Part shown: positions 1 to 41,845 of the stretch, piece after piece
Numbering within the stretch: the stretch's first letter is position 1
How the letters are laid out: each line of letters begins with the position of its first letter
Origin: Hypomesus transpacificus
Lineage: Eukaryota > Chordata > Actinopteri > Osmeriformes > Osmeridae
NCBI RefSeq assembly: GCF_021917145.1
Contig: NC_061074.1
Location: forward strand, 14,167,609-14,231,608
Length of the DNA stretch: 64,000 bases
Direction of reading: 5' to 3'
Notes under the pieces: generated by a model
Seen by the model: the letters and a program-made list of their open reading frames with translations, nothing else
What the model was told of the DNA's origin: nothing
Databases searched by the model: none
Program-made: the position numbers and the translations under genes

Positions 1-2612
<2,612 letters not shown>

Positions 2613-2626
2613 AGAAGGGACTCATC

Positions 2627-3628
2627 ATGAATCTGTCCAGGAACAGTAATTGCTCTATCAGCAATTTCAAACACAATGTCTACCCAGCAACCTACTTGGT
2701 CATCTTTATATTGGGACTGATCTTTAACCTCGTCTCCCTGTGGTTTTTTCTGACTGTGTGGAAGACTAACAGGAAGTTTGGTCCTGTCAACTTGTTTATG
2801 TTGAATCTCGTACTGTCTGACCTAATGTTGGTGTGCTCCCTGCCATTGAGGGCAGCATACTATCTGATGGAGTCCGACTGGGTCTTTGGAGATACTCTCT
2901 GCAGGATCATGTCTTTTTTATTTTATGTCAACATGTACAGCAGCATTTACTTCCTCATGGTACTAAGTGTGGTTCGCTTTTTAGCTATCACCAAACCATA
3001 CACATTTGCGATGCTTAAGACCAGCCGGAGTGCCTGGATAGTATGCTTGATGATATGGGTGTTAATTTCCTTGGTGTCAATTCCTATGCTTAATGCAGGG
3101 ACTACCAAAGATCTGGCATCTAATAAAACCAAGTGTCTGGAGCTGAATCCAGATTATAATGCACACAAATTATTCACATTAATTATTGCTAATTATGTTA
3201 CCATGTTCTTTGGAATCATTTTACCTTTCGCAGTAATCTGCATCTGTAATATATTTGTGGTCTGTAAACTTGTTAAAATCAGGCACATGCAAGGAACAGA
3301 AAGACCTAGATTTAGAAAGTCAATTGCCCTAGTAATCACAGTCCTCTGCATTTTTCTGACCTGTTTTTTGCCATACCATGTTGTTCGAACTCTCTTCCTG
3401 GAGTCTGAACAAGATATATCTAATAATGGTTATGGAGAGTCCTGCAAATACACGGAACGTGTACGCAAAGCAGCTGTCATCACGCTCTGTCTTGCTGCTG
3501 GGAATAGCTGCCTTGATCCACTCATTTACTTTTTTGCAGGGGAAAACTTCAGACAGTTTGTTCTGAAACAAACTTCTGAAAAGGAAATTGAAATACCAAA
3601 GTATACTAGAAGGATTCAGCGACAATAA
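2627..3628 (+). CDS. cysltr2: Cysteinyl leukotriene receptor 2 (rhodopsin-class GPCR)
   Basis: A single coding exon encodes 333 residues with seven hydrophobic segments. N-glycosylation sequons lie at N2 (NLS) and N8 (NCS). TM1 carries the conserved Asn (FNLVSLW), TM2 has LSDLMLV, and TM3 ends in VVRFLAI, the CysLT-receptor form of the DRY motif. TM6 has CFLPYH, and TM7 ends DPLIYFFAGENF. Cysteines in extracellular loop 1 (DTLCRIM) and loop 2 (KCLELN) can form the usual disulfide. The VNMYSSIYFL and SVVRFLA stretches are nearly identical to mammalian CYSLTR2. The family binds LTC4/LTD4 at the plasma membrane and signals mainly through Gq and calcium. The start ATG lies just after a splice acceptor, as in mammals where the coding region is in the last exon. 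Synteny between rcbtb2 and fndc3a supports CYSLTR2; a fish-specific paralogue is the main alternative. Confidence 0.9.
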   Translation: MNLSRNSNCSISNFKHNVYPATYLVIFILGLIFNLVSLWFFLTVWKTNRKFGPVNLFMLNLVLSDLMLVCSLPLRAAYYLMESDWVFGDTLCRIMSFLFYVNMYSSIYFLMVLSVVRFLAITKPYTFAMLKTSRSAWIVCLMIWVLISLVSIPMLNAGTTKDLASNKTKCLELNPDYNAHKLFTLIIANYVTMFFGIILPFAVICICNIFVVCKLVKIRHMQGTERPRFRKSIALVITVLCIFLTCFLPYHVVRTLFLESEQDISNNGYGESCKYTERVRKAAVITLCLAAGNSCLDPLIYFFAGENFRQFVLKQTSEKEIEIPKYTRRIQRQ

Positions 3629-4524
3629 CATAATACTTAATGCAATAGTGTGTTTTAATTCACCACATGTATCAAAGTTTGAGAGGAATTTGTTTCAAAA
3701 GGTCATTATAACATGTTATCTAACTTTTTTACTGTACTAAATGAGATTACATTTGGTTTGTATAAAGATGTGTGATGTGTCTGTGTTTAATTTCTTTTTT
3801 GTGGAAACCTGGGTTTGACCAAATTTGACCTCTGACAAAATAACAAATTAAAGATTAGACAAAAACAATTAGAATATACCTTGAACTCTAAACCTTGAAC
3901 ATTACTAAAATACACAGTTGAACTGTGGATTTTATGCAATAATGCATCTTAGATGAAAATCAGTTTATGACAGGGTTGGTCCTTGATCAACAAAAGAAGA
4001 AGAAATGTGGTGCGCTGCATTTTTGTGGACTCTGTGGTTGAAACAACACTGCCTTCAGGTAACACAGAATAACTGGATAAATTATATGATTATGCTTTCC
4101 TATGTTGATGTTAGACTCATGTTTTCTTTTGGTTATTTACTTTTAAATTGTATATCCCTTGCACACATTATTATTTGAAATGTTACTGTAAAAAAAACGA
4201 TTTATGTTATACTTAAGCTAAGGTAAATAACTGTGTCACCCTAAATGGACATGTAATTGTTGAACACTTTCTTTGCATGTTGAATAAAAAAATATTAATA
4301 ATTGAAAACAACTTTCCATAAATGAATAAACTACACTGCCTGTCATCTATGGCGCAACTTTATCTCTTCTCAGTTTAATACCCCACTACCACCATCTAGT
4401 GGTGAAGTAATTAAGTAAATTACAAAAAAAAAACTCAAAGGCTGTAAAAATGTAAACGTCTGCCTATTTTGGTGCAAACCACACAAAAAGAGTGACCTAC
4501 TCGGGTCTACACCATAGTGTTAAC

Positions 4525-4641
<117 letters not shown>

Positions 4642-6943
4642 ATCCCCTTAACATATCGGGTTGGCATTTAGTCATTATAGAGGCTAGGATGAGCCGACTA
4701 TTGAGTCGTTACTCAATAGTAGCTATTCTTATCTTATTACAAGGCCAGGCTAGTGTAATACTAGCCTAGTGTAACACTAGTGTTTTACGTGTTAAGAATT
4801 AGTTCAAATCAATTCGACTCGATAGATTATTCTTCCAGTGAAACTTTTTATTTAACTAGGCTATCACAAATTAGCGTAGTAACTAGTCAACAAATAGATG
4901 CGCTAAGGTTAATAAGGAATATTTGAATACAGGAATAGTTATGAATAACTACGTTTTTATTGAAAACGGGAACACACTACGTAAGATAGGGAGCGCACGC
5001 GTAGCTGAAACTGGCGTTTCTACAACTTCCCAAATCACCTTGTATAGAAATGTGAACACTGCACACAGGCTTGACAGCGGGAAATTTGCAAACTAACATT
5101 TCGATTAGGATATCATATTTCATACACACTTGCTAAACTCAGTGTTAAACTACAGGTACCATAGTGGCCCAGCCATCTAGCTAGCTTCATACATCATGTC
5201 ACATTTCCACGTCTTGGATGGCTAGCAAGCGTATGACGTTTCATTTTGAGCCCGACCAAGCTAGGCTACAGTAGCTAGCTTTCTTACGTGAACGCTGCAC
5301 AGCTAATCATTTCAGTTGATGCTGAAGTAAGTTAGGGATCTAGGTATAGTTATCTTACTCGCGTAAGAACATTTAATACGTTGATACGTTTGGAGACAGC
5401 CAAGCAAGCTAACTGCAAATTTGGTGAGTTGTTATGTTATTGTTACGCAAGTCTATACGGCTATTTCTAGCTAGCTAGCTAGTTAAATGGGGACGTCTCG
5501 AGATAACTATGTATACTCCGGCGTATATCGACTGCTAAGCTAACGAGCAAGGTTGATGTTTTAGTTCATGCTAGGTATATTTAATTACTGTTTGTTTGGT
5601 TCTGTTTTCTCAAATTCACATTCATTGCATGAACGCTAGTTAGACTGCGTTGCTCGCAGACAGCCAGCTGGCAAGGTTTGCAAGGTGTCTTGTGTGGCGT
5701 GTCATTATCTCTGGAAGTGATCATACGAATATTTGATCGGGGGTGAAACATTGCATTGCAAGGCAATTAAACAATTTCATATTTTGCCTACTTTAATAGT
5801 TGTAAGTGCAATACAGACAGTTAATGTACTAAAGCCTAGGCTTGAATATCAACGTCGTAGCCACGACATACTAGCTACTAGTACTAACTGTGACGTCAGT
5901 AGTTGGTAAACTAGTGGCTCAATGTAAGCTACGGTGTCAGGTTCAACGTTTCTGAAATGTAGACCTAAAACTTGATATGATCATACTTACCTACGTTTGA
6001 TAACTAGCTTGTTAGGCTAACTGAAGCAGGGAAGCCTTACTACTAGCTGCCTTGAACTAACTTAGCTAGCTATATTAGCAAGAAGGCCCCGTACACCGGA
6101 ACACCCAATGGTCATTTGCAGTCTTGAGATGCTTGCTTTTAACCTAGGTTAGGTGGTGGTATGTGTCTTTCAATATGATTTGGATTACATTTTAATTTCT
6201 GTGATGGTGTCATGTGTCAACGTATTACACTTATTATAGAATCATTTGAAAGACACTACTTAAGGCACCGACTTCTTTGCGGCATATTCCTTGCAGCAAC
6301 ACAGAATCAGAGCTTCATTATAGGCCATATGCACAAGTGACATTTGCACACGTTTGCTTCCATTCAAATTTTGTCCCTGCAATTTTCTTTTCTCCTAATC
6401 ATAACCATACCGAAAAACAGATGTCCCCGTTCTCTGTACAGTGGTTTCTCGACTGAGATCTGAGGGGATTTTCAAGATGCAGTCAGAGATGTTTAGTCTT
6501 TCATTTGTCAATGGCAAATTTCAAGTGTCATTTAAATAATTAAAGTACATAAATACAAATACTGATTTAATGTGTTCTACTGTAGTTTGTAGACATACTC
6601 AAAGTGTGAGGTAATAGGGGCAATGATGTTGCCTGGTAGCAAGTGTTAGTAGTCTTGTGTTTTTATTTCAATAGAGAAGCAATGGAAGTGGGCACCTGAG
6701 CTTCATAACTCAGGTGACTCAGTCAAAGACTAATAACTGTAAGGGACTGACACATGCTGCACATCATCTAAAGCCAATCTATGCCAAATACAAGTAAATT
6801 ATAAGCTAATATTGTGCAATGTTAGATCTGACACATGGCTGCAGTGCTTGGGGTTTCCAGTTCATTGACCACAAGGTAAAGTGACTTACTGAGCTTAAGT
6901 AGGGGTGTGGCTTACATAAGCCAGATCACCACTTCGTTTAGGA

Positions 6944-6981
6944 GCGCATGCGCTGGATAGTAATTAAGTTCAAGGACACGT
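6944..6981. promoter_or_regulatory. NRF1-like palindrome and nearby CACGTG E-box
   Basis: The palindrome GCGCATGCGC at 6944-6953 is a full NRF1-type core, and CACGTG follows about 25 bp downstream. They lie about 1 kb upstream of the first fndc3a coding exon. Placement is compatible with a promoter but no transcription start is visible, so this is only a motif match. Confidence 0.25.
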
Positions 6982-7938
6982 GCCCTTTTTCTCAAAAGGA
7001 TTGGGTGATGGAGACTCTGCAAATTGCCATAGCCTTTGTTGTTAGAATGTGTCTGACTGTAGAAATTAGAAGGGATAGGAAGGGAGATTTGCTGTTAACT
7101 GAATACTAACTGTTAAGGCAAAACAGTCTTATCCTGCATAGGCCTTTTGCCTCTTCCGCCCATTGTTTCAAACATTTTACCTTAAATAACATGCACAAAA
7201 TTAAATAAACATTCAACCATAGGGACCATTATGACTGAAATGTCAGACATAAAGTGGATAAGATGATAAACCACTATATATTTTGAGAAAATATTAGTTC
7301 CACATCCAAATACAGCAATATTTCTTACTGAAAAACCAAAAATGCCCTTGGTTTAAGCTAGTTCCACAACATCAACATTTAATTCAACCTACACCTATGA
7401 TCTAATAACAACACTGTGGTCAAATGCCTTGTATTTGGAGATCAATTTGGGAATAATAACTTAAGGGATCAATTTAGTTGAGGCCACCATCCAGACACAT
7501 GAGGGAGACACAGGCCTTGTCTGCGAATGTGAGCTGCAAATACAAGTGTGTTGAGGCAGCGTGCTTTATGAGGGCCTAAGTCTACAATTTCACCCAAAAA
7601 TTTGATGCTGTATGAAAAAATACACATATACTTGAAAAGTAGGACAAATGTCTGGTTTAGTTGATAACTTAATGTGTTAAATGAAACATCAGTGTTTCCC
7701 CTAGGTTTACAGCTATAAAATACTGCTTGCTTCATCACCAACCGGCTTTTGAGTGGAAGAGATCATGGTTAAGTTATGCTTTGCTTTATAGTGCACTGCT
7801 CAAGTTGAAATTGTGTTTCTTTTTCTCACTGTATGTCTATTGTGCCCTGTTGCTCTGACGTTATGAGATCCTGTGCTGATTGTTGTTTTATACCACAGGA
7901 GCTTGGAACACCTCTTCAGTGGTGTGAATGAGGGAGAC

Positions 7939-33247
<25,309 letters not shown>

Positions 33248-35151
33248 GCTCCTGTCCAGCTGCAGGGTTACAGCTTTTTTTGTTTTTTTTTCTGTTGTAT
33301 TTTCTGTGTTTTATGTGTTTCTGTGTTTTCACACCTGAAGAATGAGCAGTGTGAGGGGTAGGGATTACCTGAACAGAAGTGAGCAAATGATACCTTTTTT
33401 GTCTTTTGCACCCCAACACCCTCACAACGGCCTCCTTTTCAATTACAGTTAAAATTCCAGTGTAATTGGCTATACTGCACAACAGGGACTTAAAAGCAGT
33501 AGGGATACTGTTGTTGAAAGACCTAACAGACTTGGACTCATGTAATTGTCGATCATATTATGTATCATTAGTCATTATTTATGTTTACGTTTATGTGAAA
33601 CAGATCTTGATTGAGTAGGTTGTTGGTAGTGTTTGACCAAGGGACCTGGTTGGTCGGTGCAGAGTCTGGTGAGACCCGAAGGTATGTCATGGTCCCCAGG
33701 CAGGAGGAGCCTGTTAGAGGCCTACTGATTCCTACTGGAGATTAGACAGTTGTACTGAGAGAAGACAAATTGATATACAGTCTTGTTCACATTATAGAAC
33801 CTTAATTTAGCACTTTCCAACTTTTTTGATGTTCAGAATGTGTAAGGATGCAAAAATGAATGGATACATTTGAGTATATTTTTGTACAGCAAGACACAAG
33901 GACCTGTTATAGAAATTGCTCAGTATAGAAAACCAAACATAACACAACATAAACATGGTTTATTTTACTATAATATATTTATACTGTAGCCTGTTTTTAC
34001 AATCATGCAGCTGCTTTACTCCAAATTATTTTTGTTCAGCAAAAAAATGTATGCTTATCTTTATCTGATTTTTTTCCAGTATTTGATTTGCACCTTAGTT
34101 AAAGAATACCTTGACCTAAAACGTCTTGGTCTTGTGATGCATTTTATTCAACATATCTTCAGATTGTTCAAGCCCTATCTGTGTTTTGAATGTTTTAAAA
34201 GTAGTATCACATGTTGCTGAAAAGGCTTATTTCTTTAAAGAAAACAGTTTGAGAACCAATTGCTTCAGATAATTTACTAGTATATGTGGTATAAACCTGG
34301 GAGCATTCTCTTAATTCAGGTTTTGAATTTTGTTTTAGTCTAGAAATCTGTTCTGTTTACTTTAACTTCTAGCAATTTAGATTGTGTCAGGAAAACATGC
34401 ATAATTATGAGATTTGGCATAGTTCCAGGCATTAATTTGTGAATTATTTTGATTTCTTTATTTAAGGTCATACTTGTGTGAAGTATATTTTTTTATTGTA
34501 ATGAAGTTATATAAATTAATTAATTATGTCCAGAGAAAAAAAAATCTGCACTCATGAAACACGAAAAGCAAACAACAGATACAAAATGTGTAACTTGTGT
34601 AGTTCCTGTGAATCTAAGTTTGGCCTTTTCTCTGTGTGTTAAGTCTTTGTAACAGAGTGCAAATACTGAATTTTCAGTGTTGTAGTCTGACAATAGGGTC
34701 TAGTGTTGTATTTGGTATGGGCAAATTATTGCTGTTGCAACCGTTATGAATCACAGGTATCTTGCAAAAGTCTTTAGATAATTACATGATTTGGTCGACC
34801 AGGCATTCTGCAAATGTCTTCTTTTTGTCATTTAAAGACTCAAATTCCTATTTTTGATAGTGATTGCAAAGTGTGCCATTATAACACCTCGCCGCAGGTT
34901 ACTACCTTTGTCTGAGATAAACAAAAACGCAACAAAAGAAATAAAATATGCACAAAAAAGAGACCATTTTTATGTAATTTTAATGTTTGCAGTTACCTCA
35001 TACACCTTACATTCCAAAATGAAAATTTGTTATACTATACATATTACCAGACATATCACTTTAAAATGTTCGTAATGGGAAAATGTATAATCATAGATAT
35101 GTATCTAAAGTGTATCTGTATAGCCATGATATATACAATGGATCCATGCAC

Positions 35152-35157
35152 AATAAA
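35152..35157 (+). terminator. Probable fndc3a polyadenylation signal AATAAA
   Basis: Canonical hexamer in a long AT-rich 3' region of the same strand, with no competing gene between it and the fndc3a stop codon. Confidence 0.5.
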
Positions 35158-35446
35158 AGATTTATAATTCTTGAATGTCTCAATTTGTGTTTTCTGACAT
35201 CTGTACTGTTAGTTACTTTCACTGAGACAAAGCCTGTTGGAAAAGGCGGAGAACCTGATTAAATAAAATTACAGAAGTGAGTTTGGTGGTATCCACTGGC
35301 ACAAATCGTGAGAAATGTTGTCACTTCTTTGGAATCATGTACCTTCTTCTGTGTGCCATTCTGAGATACATTGCGACGGTGACCAGAAATCCAGATCTAT
35401 GCAGATTTGAATTTTTTCAGTTTATAGTGGCCATCAACTGGGCTCC

Positions 35447-35851
35447 TTAGGCTTCCACTTTTATGTTGTTGAATGTTTTGTGTATAGCTACCTCAATGCT
35501 AGCTACAATAGGTAACATAAAATTAGTAAATAAGTTGAAAATGAGAAACAGCGCCCCCAATTCTTCTCTGATCAGTTTGCTGTCCTCCAGTTCGAGTTTG
35601 ATTGACATTAGTTTCACAAAATAAGCCAAGTAGGAAGGCATGCATCGCCGAAGGCGATTGGCTGGAACAGGATTGTTGGAACAATTTACTGGAAAGTAGC
35701 GGCACGCTCCAAAAATTATAAATTGCCATTCTTCTGACACTGAACTGTCTGTGTTACTAATCAACTCTCAGAGGGCCTCATTAGCGTACACAATATGTGT
35801 ATAAGGAACAACACTCTTTATTGAAAAAATCCAACCCATTGTACCTTTAAT
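35447..35851 (-). repeat. Teleost dispersed repeat, minus orientation
   Basis: Read on the minus strand it starts TTAAAGGTACAATGGGTTGG and ends in a segment with GTAGCTAGCATTGAGGTAGC and ACATTCAACAACATAAAAGT. This start and end resemble a common teleost repeat type known to me by sequence pattern, not by name. Boundaries are approximate and no duplication was identified. Confidence 0.45.
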
Positions 35852-38773
35852 AATTAACTGAACATAAAAACCTTTATTTGTAATTTTTGGTTAAACCCCT
35901 ATGGTTAATATCCACGCATTGCTAAACACTTGATTCTGACTATTATTTGCATCGATGGGCCCTGCTTACTTCAAAGACATCATGGTGTGAATCGTAGTGA
36001 AGCATTAGGGCTTTCTTACTGTTTGTGCTGGGAAAAGCATTGGGGCATGAAAATGTAGAGCAGAGCAAATGTGCAACAATGCAATGCCTCCTTTATTTCT
36101 TAAACACATCAGACTATGTGTTGTCTTCTGTTCATATGTTAAAAGAGCTGCAATACATTTACATATTATAATGTGTGTCAGTATGCTTAAGTAAAATGTA
36201 TTATTCAACTACAGACTGCATGAATAAACGGACAATGACAAAAAACACGACCATAGACTTGGACACAGAGCAATTCATCACAACTGTCCCATTTATAGAC
36301 TATGCACCACACCCACCTGTTTACATACACAACACACGCACACCAACACCATATAATACAATACCACCACCTAGCTACTCAATGGTTAAGTGCAGTCCAA
36401 CGACAGTGCTACAGAAGTACAAACACTTTAGAATTGGATACATTTTACACTTCTGTTTTTTTTGTATTCACTTCAGAATTTAAGTGTCATGATCCTGGAT
36501 CCTGGATATAGCCTACCTGAGCTTGCTCTCTTTAACCAATGACGTGCTGAGACCAGTGGGGCTAGGGACTTGCTGATTTATTATAGCACATATGCACACT
36601 GAAAATGAGGTATTTGTTTACTTTAAACACAAGAAAATGTGTCCATCATGTGTAAGCACACCTGCACATGATACATTAATGTTTAGTTTATTCATATGAT
36701 CTCAAGTGAAACACATTTCACAAACGTGAAAATTGTGTGTTTTAGTTTTTATTAAATACTGTAGACACACAAAAATTAAATGTATGTGATTCTGTCAAAT
36801 CATAAAGTTCACATGTGAATTACATGTGAATGTGTGTACATGACATTCATGTAGTTTAGTTAAATGGTGTGCACATGTACAATTATGTGTTTTTTTCTGT
36901 TGAAAAGTGGACAATAGTTTCCAAAATAAATGTTAACAAGAGCTTTCTCTTCAGTGTTCTAGGTGTAAAATCTGACTAAGGTGATTGCACCCTCCATCCT
37001 AGGGAACATACTTACGGTTTACAAAGGAATCATTTATTACAGTAATGCTTACAGTTTGACGATCATTCAGTAATTATTTGGCAATGACTGATCTTTCCAA
37101 TACTGTGGGCAGCAGCTGTTTTAAAGGCTGTATATGTCTATTTAAGGAAATCAGGCTACCAGGTGACAGAACACATCTACATTGAATATCAACATTGTTC
37201 ACTAAAACAGGAATGTTTAACATCTATGGTTGGCTTATTAGTATGTCAATAGCAGCTTTAACTGTAGGATTTTTTCAATTAATCTTGCACATGGGCACCT
37301 TACACCATGCAGAAAAGATATTTTCTGAGTGAAATGTGATTGGCAGGGAAATAATGCACCTTTTCCAAATGATACAATTATTCCACCCCTATGATAAATG
37401 CTATCTCACTGATATCCACAAACATTGTGGAAGCAGAATACACATTTTTGACAATTTTGACAGAAGCATTTGCCACGTGACAGTGCTGCTTTGACAGGCG
37501 CAATTTGCATCTGTGCTACCAAGATTTAGATCATGGTTTTATACATCATTAGTGTGCACTGGGCACTTTTTAAAAACGTTTTGTGTATATACACAGTTTA
37601 GAAATGAGGCACCAGGTATTTTAAAGATTGAAACTGAAAGCACCAAACATCCTATAAGGGTGTAAGAGTTTTGTGAAACCCTTCTATAAAACAACAAAGA
37701 CAAATGATTATCACTTTATTGTTGGTGGTTTCATGAGGATCATGAGATTCGTATAACCTTAGCACAAATTAAAATGTCAGTTTGATGCTTTAATCTCTAA
37801 TCCAAAATAAATAAATGGCAAACAAAAAAGAATAAATACATCAATAAATAAATTATAACAAAAATACAACGTCTCTTTCCGCAATAAGTATCCTTTTCCT
37901 CTTTCAATCACGCATTAAGAACAGCAGATGCTGTGAATATGGTGATGTGGAGTCCCTGCCTGCCAGTGTAAATCTTGCTCCAGGGCCAGGTAATGCAATT
38001 ATAATGTCAGATTACACCTGGTAGACAGTACACACAGCAGCCATAGGCTCTGGGCTCAGGTGGACCACATATTATATCTACACAAGCAGTCCACAATTAT
38101 TATTATTTTCAGGATACTAAATTCAATTTAGGGGGGTAACTGTAAATGAGGGACAACAAACCTTGAATATACCTTTTCCAACTAAAGATTAAATCATAAC
38201 ACAGGCTGTTCACATCCAACAAACAAATATGACTTTAGATGAGTGCTTACATGACAATTAGTTCATGGAAATTATCTGTTCTCAATACAATAAACAGTTA
38301 TGAGCAGGATTTTCGAGTAAAAACCAAGGGAATTCCACGATATGTAACTGCATAAAAACAGAGAATATTATATGAAATGCAATAGTTGTGCCATGGAGTA
38401 ACCAAGCATCATCAGAAGTAATAACAAGAATTTCTAAATTTGGTTTACAGAAATTACCTAATGCGTAAATATGCTATTACTGTTAATATGTGTAACCATC
38501 TTGAAATGATTTAAAACTGTATATATATTCAAATCTACACAATACAAGACTATATGAAAACACAATGTCACTGTAAACATATACAATGGTACAGATATTC
38601 TTTGTGGTAACAGTGGAAGATTGAGATGGGACCTCTGATTGACACAATCTCTTCTGGCTGCTGTGGCTTTGGGCCTGTTTTGAATCTAGGTATTGGTAAG
38701 CCTCTTACGAGACAACCCATGTCTCAGGAGACCTGGAGCATTATGGACTGCAGCTGGGGAGCAGGCTATCCTA

Positions 38774-40640
38774 CTACACCCCAGTTAGGGTCTCATTGAG
38801 GGTTGTGATGTCCTCTCTGACAGAAAGCTGTCTCTGGAAATGTTGATTCTGTTGAGGTCTGTGGGAGAGCAGGAACAGTCGGCGAGCGGCGGCCCTGTAC
38901 TTGGTAGACATGAGGTTGTACAGCACTGGGTTGAGGGAGGCACTGAGGTAGCAGAGCACCATGGAGCCTACATTAAAGTTCTGACTCAGCTTGGCCTCAT
39001 GATAGTCATCCACCTGAGCAAACAGGTTTCTACCAATGTGGTAGGGCAGCCAGCAGATGATAAAACCCAGTACCACTACCACTAGTGTGAACAAGACAGG
39101 GAATGATAGGATAAAACGTATCAGGATAGAAGAAGCAGGTAGAGAAAGAGAGGCAGAGGTACAAAAATATAGGGTTAGGTTCAGGGTTAGGAATCCTAAG
39201 GAGTGAGTGGTGAATCATGAGTGTTACAGACACGTTTATATATTTATATTTAGTACGAGACTATATTTCAGCTGATTTTTTTTTTATCTCCCCTGAGCAC
39301 ATCAATTTGACACCACAAAATTAGAAAGCCATTTAGGAGCGAGAGGGAGCTTGTCATTTCCATTCACTTTGATTTATGACAACCTCAACATAGGAACCCA
39401 CTAATGTGGACAGTGAAGGCGGCAAGTTTTATGTCTATGGCTTTCTGTGTGCTAGGCTAATGAACAACATTAATATTAAAGGATACAGTTCATTAAACAT
39501 GAACACACTTCAGAAGAGACTGGTTAAAGTGTGGAACAACGTTCCTGGAAATCATGTAAGAGCTACACATCACACAGATGATATGTTGGCACAGTAATTA
39601 AACAAGATAAACGGCTCATTTGGCTGTCATAAGATGACAATCATTCATTAATTAGACTTCTTTTCTCACACTCAAAGGTTAAGAACGGTGCACTAACCTT
39701 TTTAATACTTTAAGTGTACACTAAGTTATATCACAAGCTGGAGTTGAAGTTGACATTTAGGCTAAGTAAAAACAATTTTCAGTTCCGTCACCAAGATGCA
39801 GATTTTGCAGAGAAATGCAGAGAAATTGTGTTCAGTCTTGGAAAAAGTTGATAATAAAATGGTTAACTCACCAAGAATCTTGACAGTCTGCCTATGGGAC
39901 CTCTCACGCACGATGGCACAGTGACCCTGCAGGTCATTCTTGCTTTTCCACAACTTGCATCCAATAGAACCATACAGGAAAATCAGGCAGAACATGGGGC
40001 AGAAGAAATAAGTGGTAGACACCCAGAGCATAGTGTGCAGTTGTCCTGAGCTAATGGCATAGTTGGTATGTTTGCACTGGCGGGTGCTGTAATCTGGGTG
40101 AGTGTCATTTTCATATTCCACCCCAACCAGAAATAGTGTTGGTGCTGCAGAGAGAAGAGCAAAGGTCCAGAGAGCAACAATTATGTTCTGAACCCTGCGC
40201 TTGGTCACCACCACCTTGGCCCACAAAGGGAAACTAATTGCCAAGTAACGCTCCATGCTCAGGGCAGTAATGTGCAGGATGGTGGCGTATGTGCAGCCCT
40301 CATTGATGTAGTGGTAGAGACGGCACACCAGCCCACCAAAGACCCAAGGTACATACTTCCAGAGGCGGTAGAGGTCAAAGGGCAGGCTGAGGAAGATGAC
40401 TAAGTCAGACACAGCCATGCTGGAAAGGTACAGGTTTGTGGTTGTCTTCATGTCTTTGAAGCGCTGGATGATGAGAATGGTCATGGTGTTGCCAGTCACA
40501 CCAACAATGAAGAGCAGAATACAGATCACGGTGACTGGGATGAGGGTGGAGGTTGGAAACAGAGAACCTTCGTAGTGGTGTTCATCCATGATGTCTGTTG
40601 AGCCAGAATAGAGCTCTGATTGGGGTTTGGTCCAGGGCAT
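38774..40640 (-). CDS. mlnr: Motilin receptor (class A GPCR, ghrelin/motilin receptor family)
   Basis: Two minus-strand exons, 40640-39872 and 39081-38774, join in phase 1 across LL/VVVVLGFIICWLPYH, the position used by the ghrelin-receptor family. The product is 358 residues from the ATG at 40640 (MPWTKPQSELYSG); a second ATG at 40589 (MDEHHYEG) would give 341 residues. Features: TM1 GVTGNTMTILII, TM2 NLYLSSMAVSDLVIFLSLPF, TM3 SMERYLAISFPL (ERY motif), TM6 FIICWLPYH, TM7 ASLNPVLYNLMS, then KYRAAARRLF helix 8. The GCTYATILHITALSMERYLA stretch and RERSHRQTVKIL at the exon end are characteristic of MLNR. It responds to motilin at the plasma membrane and couples to Gq in gut motility. FNDC3A-MLNR adjacency is conserved with human 13q14. 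Confidence 0.93.
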
Positions 40641-41845
40641 GCCAGAAAGGGAGGCAGAAAGAAAAAAGCCTGGCAGGAAGGAAGTCAAAAACTGTGGAAA
40701 GAGCCAGATGTTTAAAATCAACCCAGGATAAAACAAGTGATTATTAAATCAATTTTTCTCTTTACGTGGAATCCCTACCGTCTGAACTCTGCCTCTGAAA
40801 TTGTCCTCCTGAGGGTGTAGATGGAACTGGAGAGGCTAGCAATGCTGTGAAGACAGACGAGCTCTAGGAAGGGACTGAACCAGAAACAGACACCACCTCT
40901 TCCAGTGATAAAAGAACGGCAGAGGCTGTGTGTGTGTATGTGTTCATGGTTGTGTGTGCATATACTTTATCAAATAGCAAATGCGGTGTGTGTAAGTCAA
41001 AGGCAGGAAGGAGGGGGGAAACTGAGAGGGAGAAACGCTCCCTCATCCATTTATATTTATCTTCATTTGTTTCCGAGTGGTCTATTTTTTTTATACATAA
41101 CTGTCAACAACAGAAATTATTATCCAAAATTGGCTTGACACTCAAAGTTCTTTTGGCACCAGAATGTAGGGGTTGTCCAAGAATGAAATGATAGTCAAGT
41201 TGTGAGAATAATGACTAATAATGTGTAAACTTAGGCGTAATCACTGGCACACATCATGTTTTATACAATTGTTTAACCCTTTTATACAAGTATTGTGAAT
41301 GCTGAGAGATTGTAGTATTGATAATACAGTTATGTAAAGTAGAAAGAAAAAAATGCGGGTTTTGTCCCTAGGAACTGAATGACACTCCATATCCTCTCAA
41401 AATCAACATGATAGGCTCCCTACTCATGAAAAGCTTGCATGACACACCCTACTGTCCAACTGGTGTCAGTGCATGAGTGGCCTATGCGTGAGTGATGAGG
41501 AAAAACGGGGAAGGGATCTGTACTAAGTCCTTCACAATTGGCTCAGATTAATGAGCAAATGAGCTCACAGCCAAACTATTCTCTAACCGGGAGCCTTTCT
41601 GCCACAGTCACCACTGACACGGTGGGCAGTAATGGGACAAAAGGGCTGCCGTTTCTCTCTCTTCCTCTTCTCCCCTGTTCAGGTAGGGTCCTTCGTTGCT
41701 AACTACAATATAGAGTAGGTTGGAGGACAGGAAGTTTCAAATGTGGATGTGTTGTAAGTTTTGCACGAAAGCAGAGGGCATCTCAGGCGATTATTGTGTC
41801 AGGGAAGGCTACATGTTGTTTTTAAAGTGAAGCGGTGAATGTGGC
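40641..41845. other. Region between mlnr and the RCSD1-like gene
   Basis: This interval holds the mlnr promoter and should hold the 5' exons of the RCSD1-like gene. I looked for the family's N-terminal exons (VAxLAGRF and PPKFKVKSSPLIEKLQ types) and did not find them. Confidence 0.4.

Larger units (their letters stand above)
33248..38773. other. fndc3a 3' UTR and intergenic region to mlnr
   Basis: fndc3a 3' UTR probably runs to the AATAAA at 35152-35157, about 1.9 kb after the stop. A dispersed repeat follows at about 35447-35851. Near 37715 a minus-strand AATAAA is a plausible mlnr poly(A) signal, giving mlnr a ~1-kb 3' UTR. No other gene was recognised; small open frames here lack family features. 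Confidence 0.5.

Noticed and set aside
2947-3631. Antisense open frames across the cysltr2 exon
   Set aside because: Shadows of the receptor reading frame.
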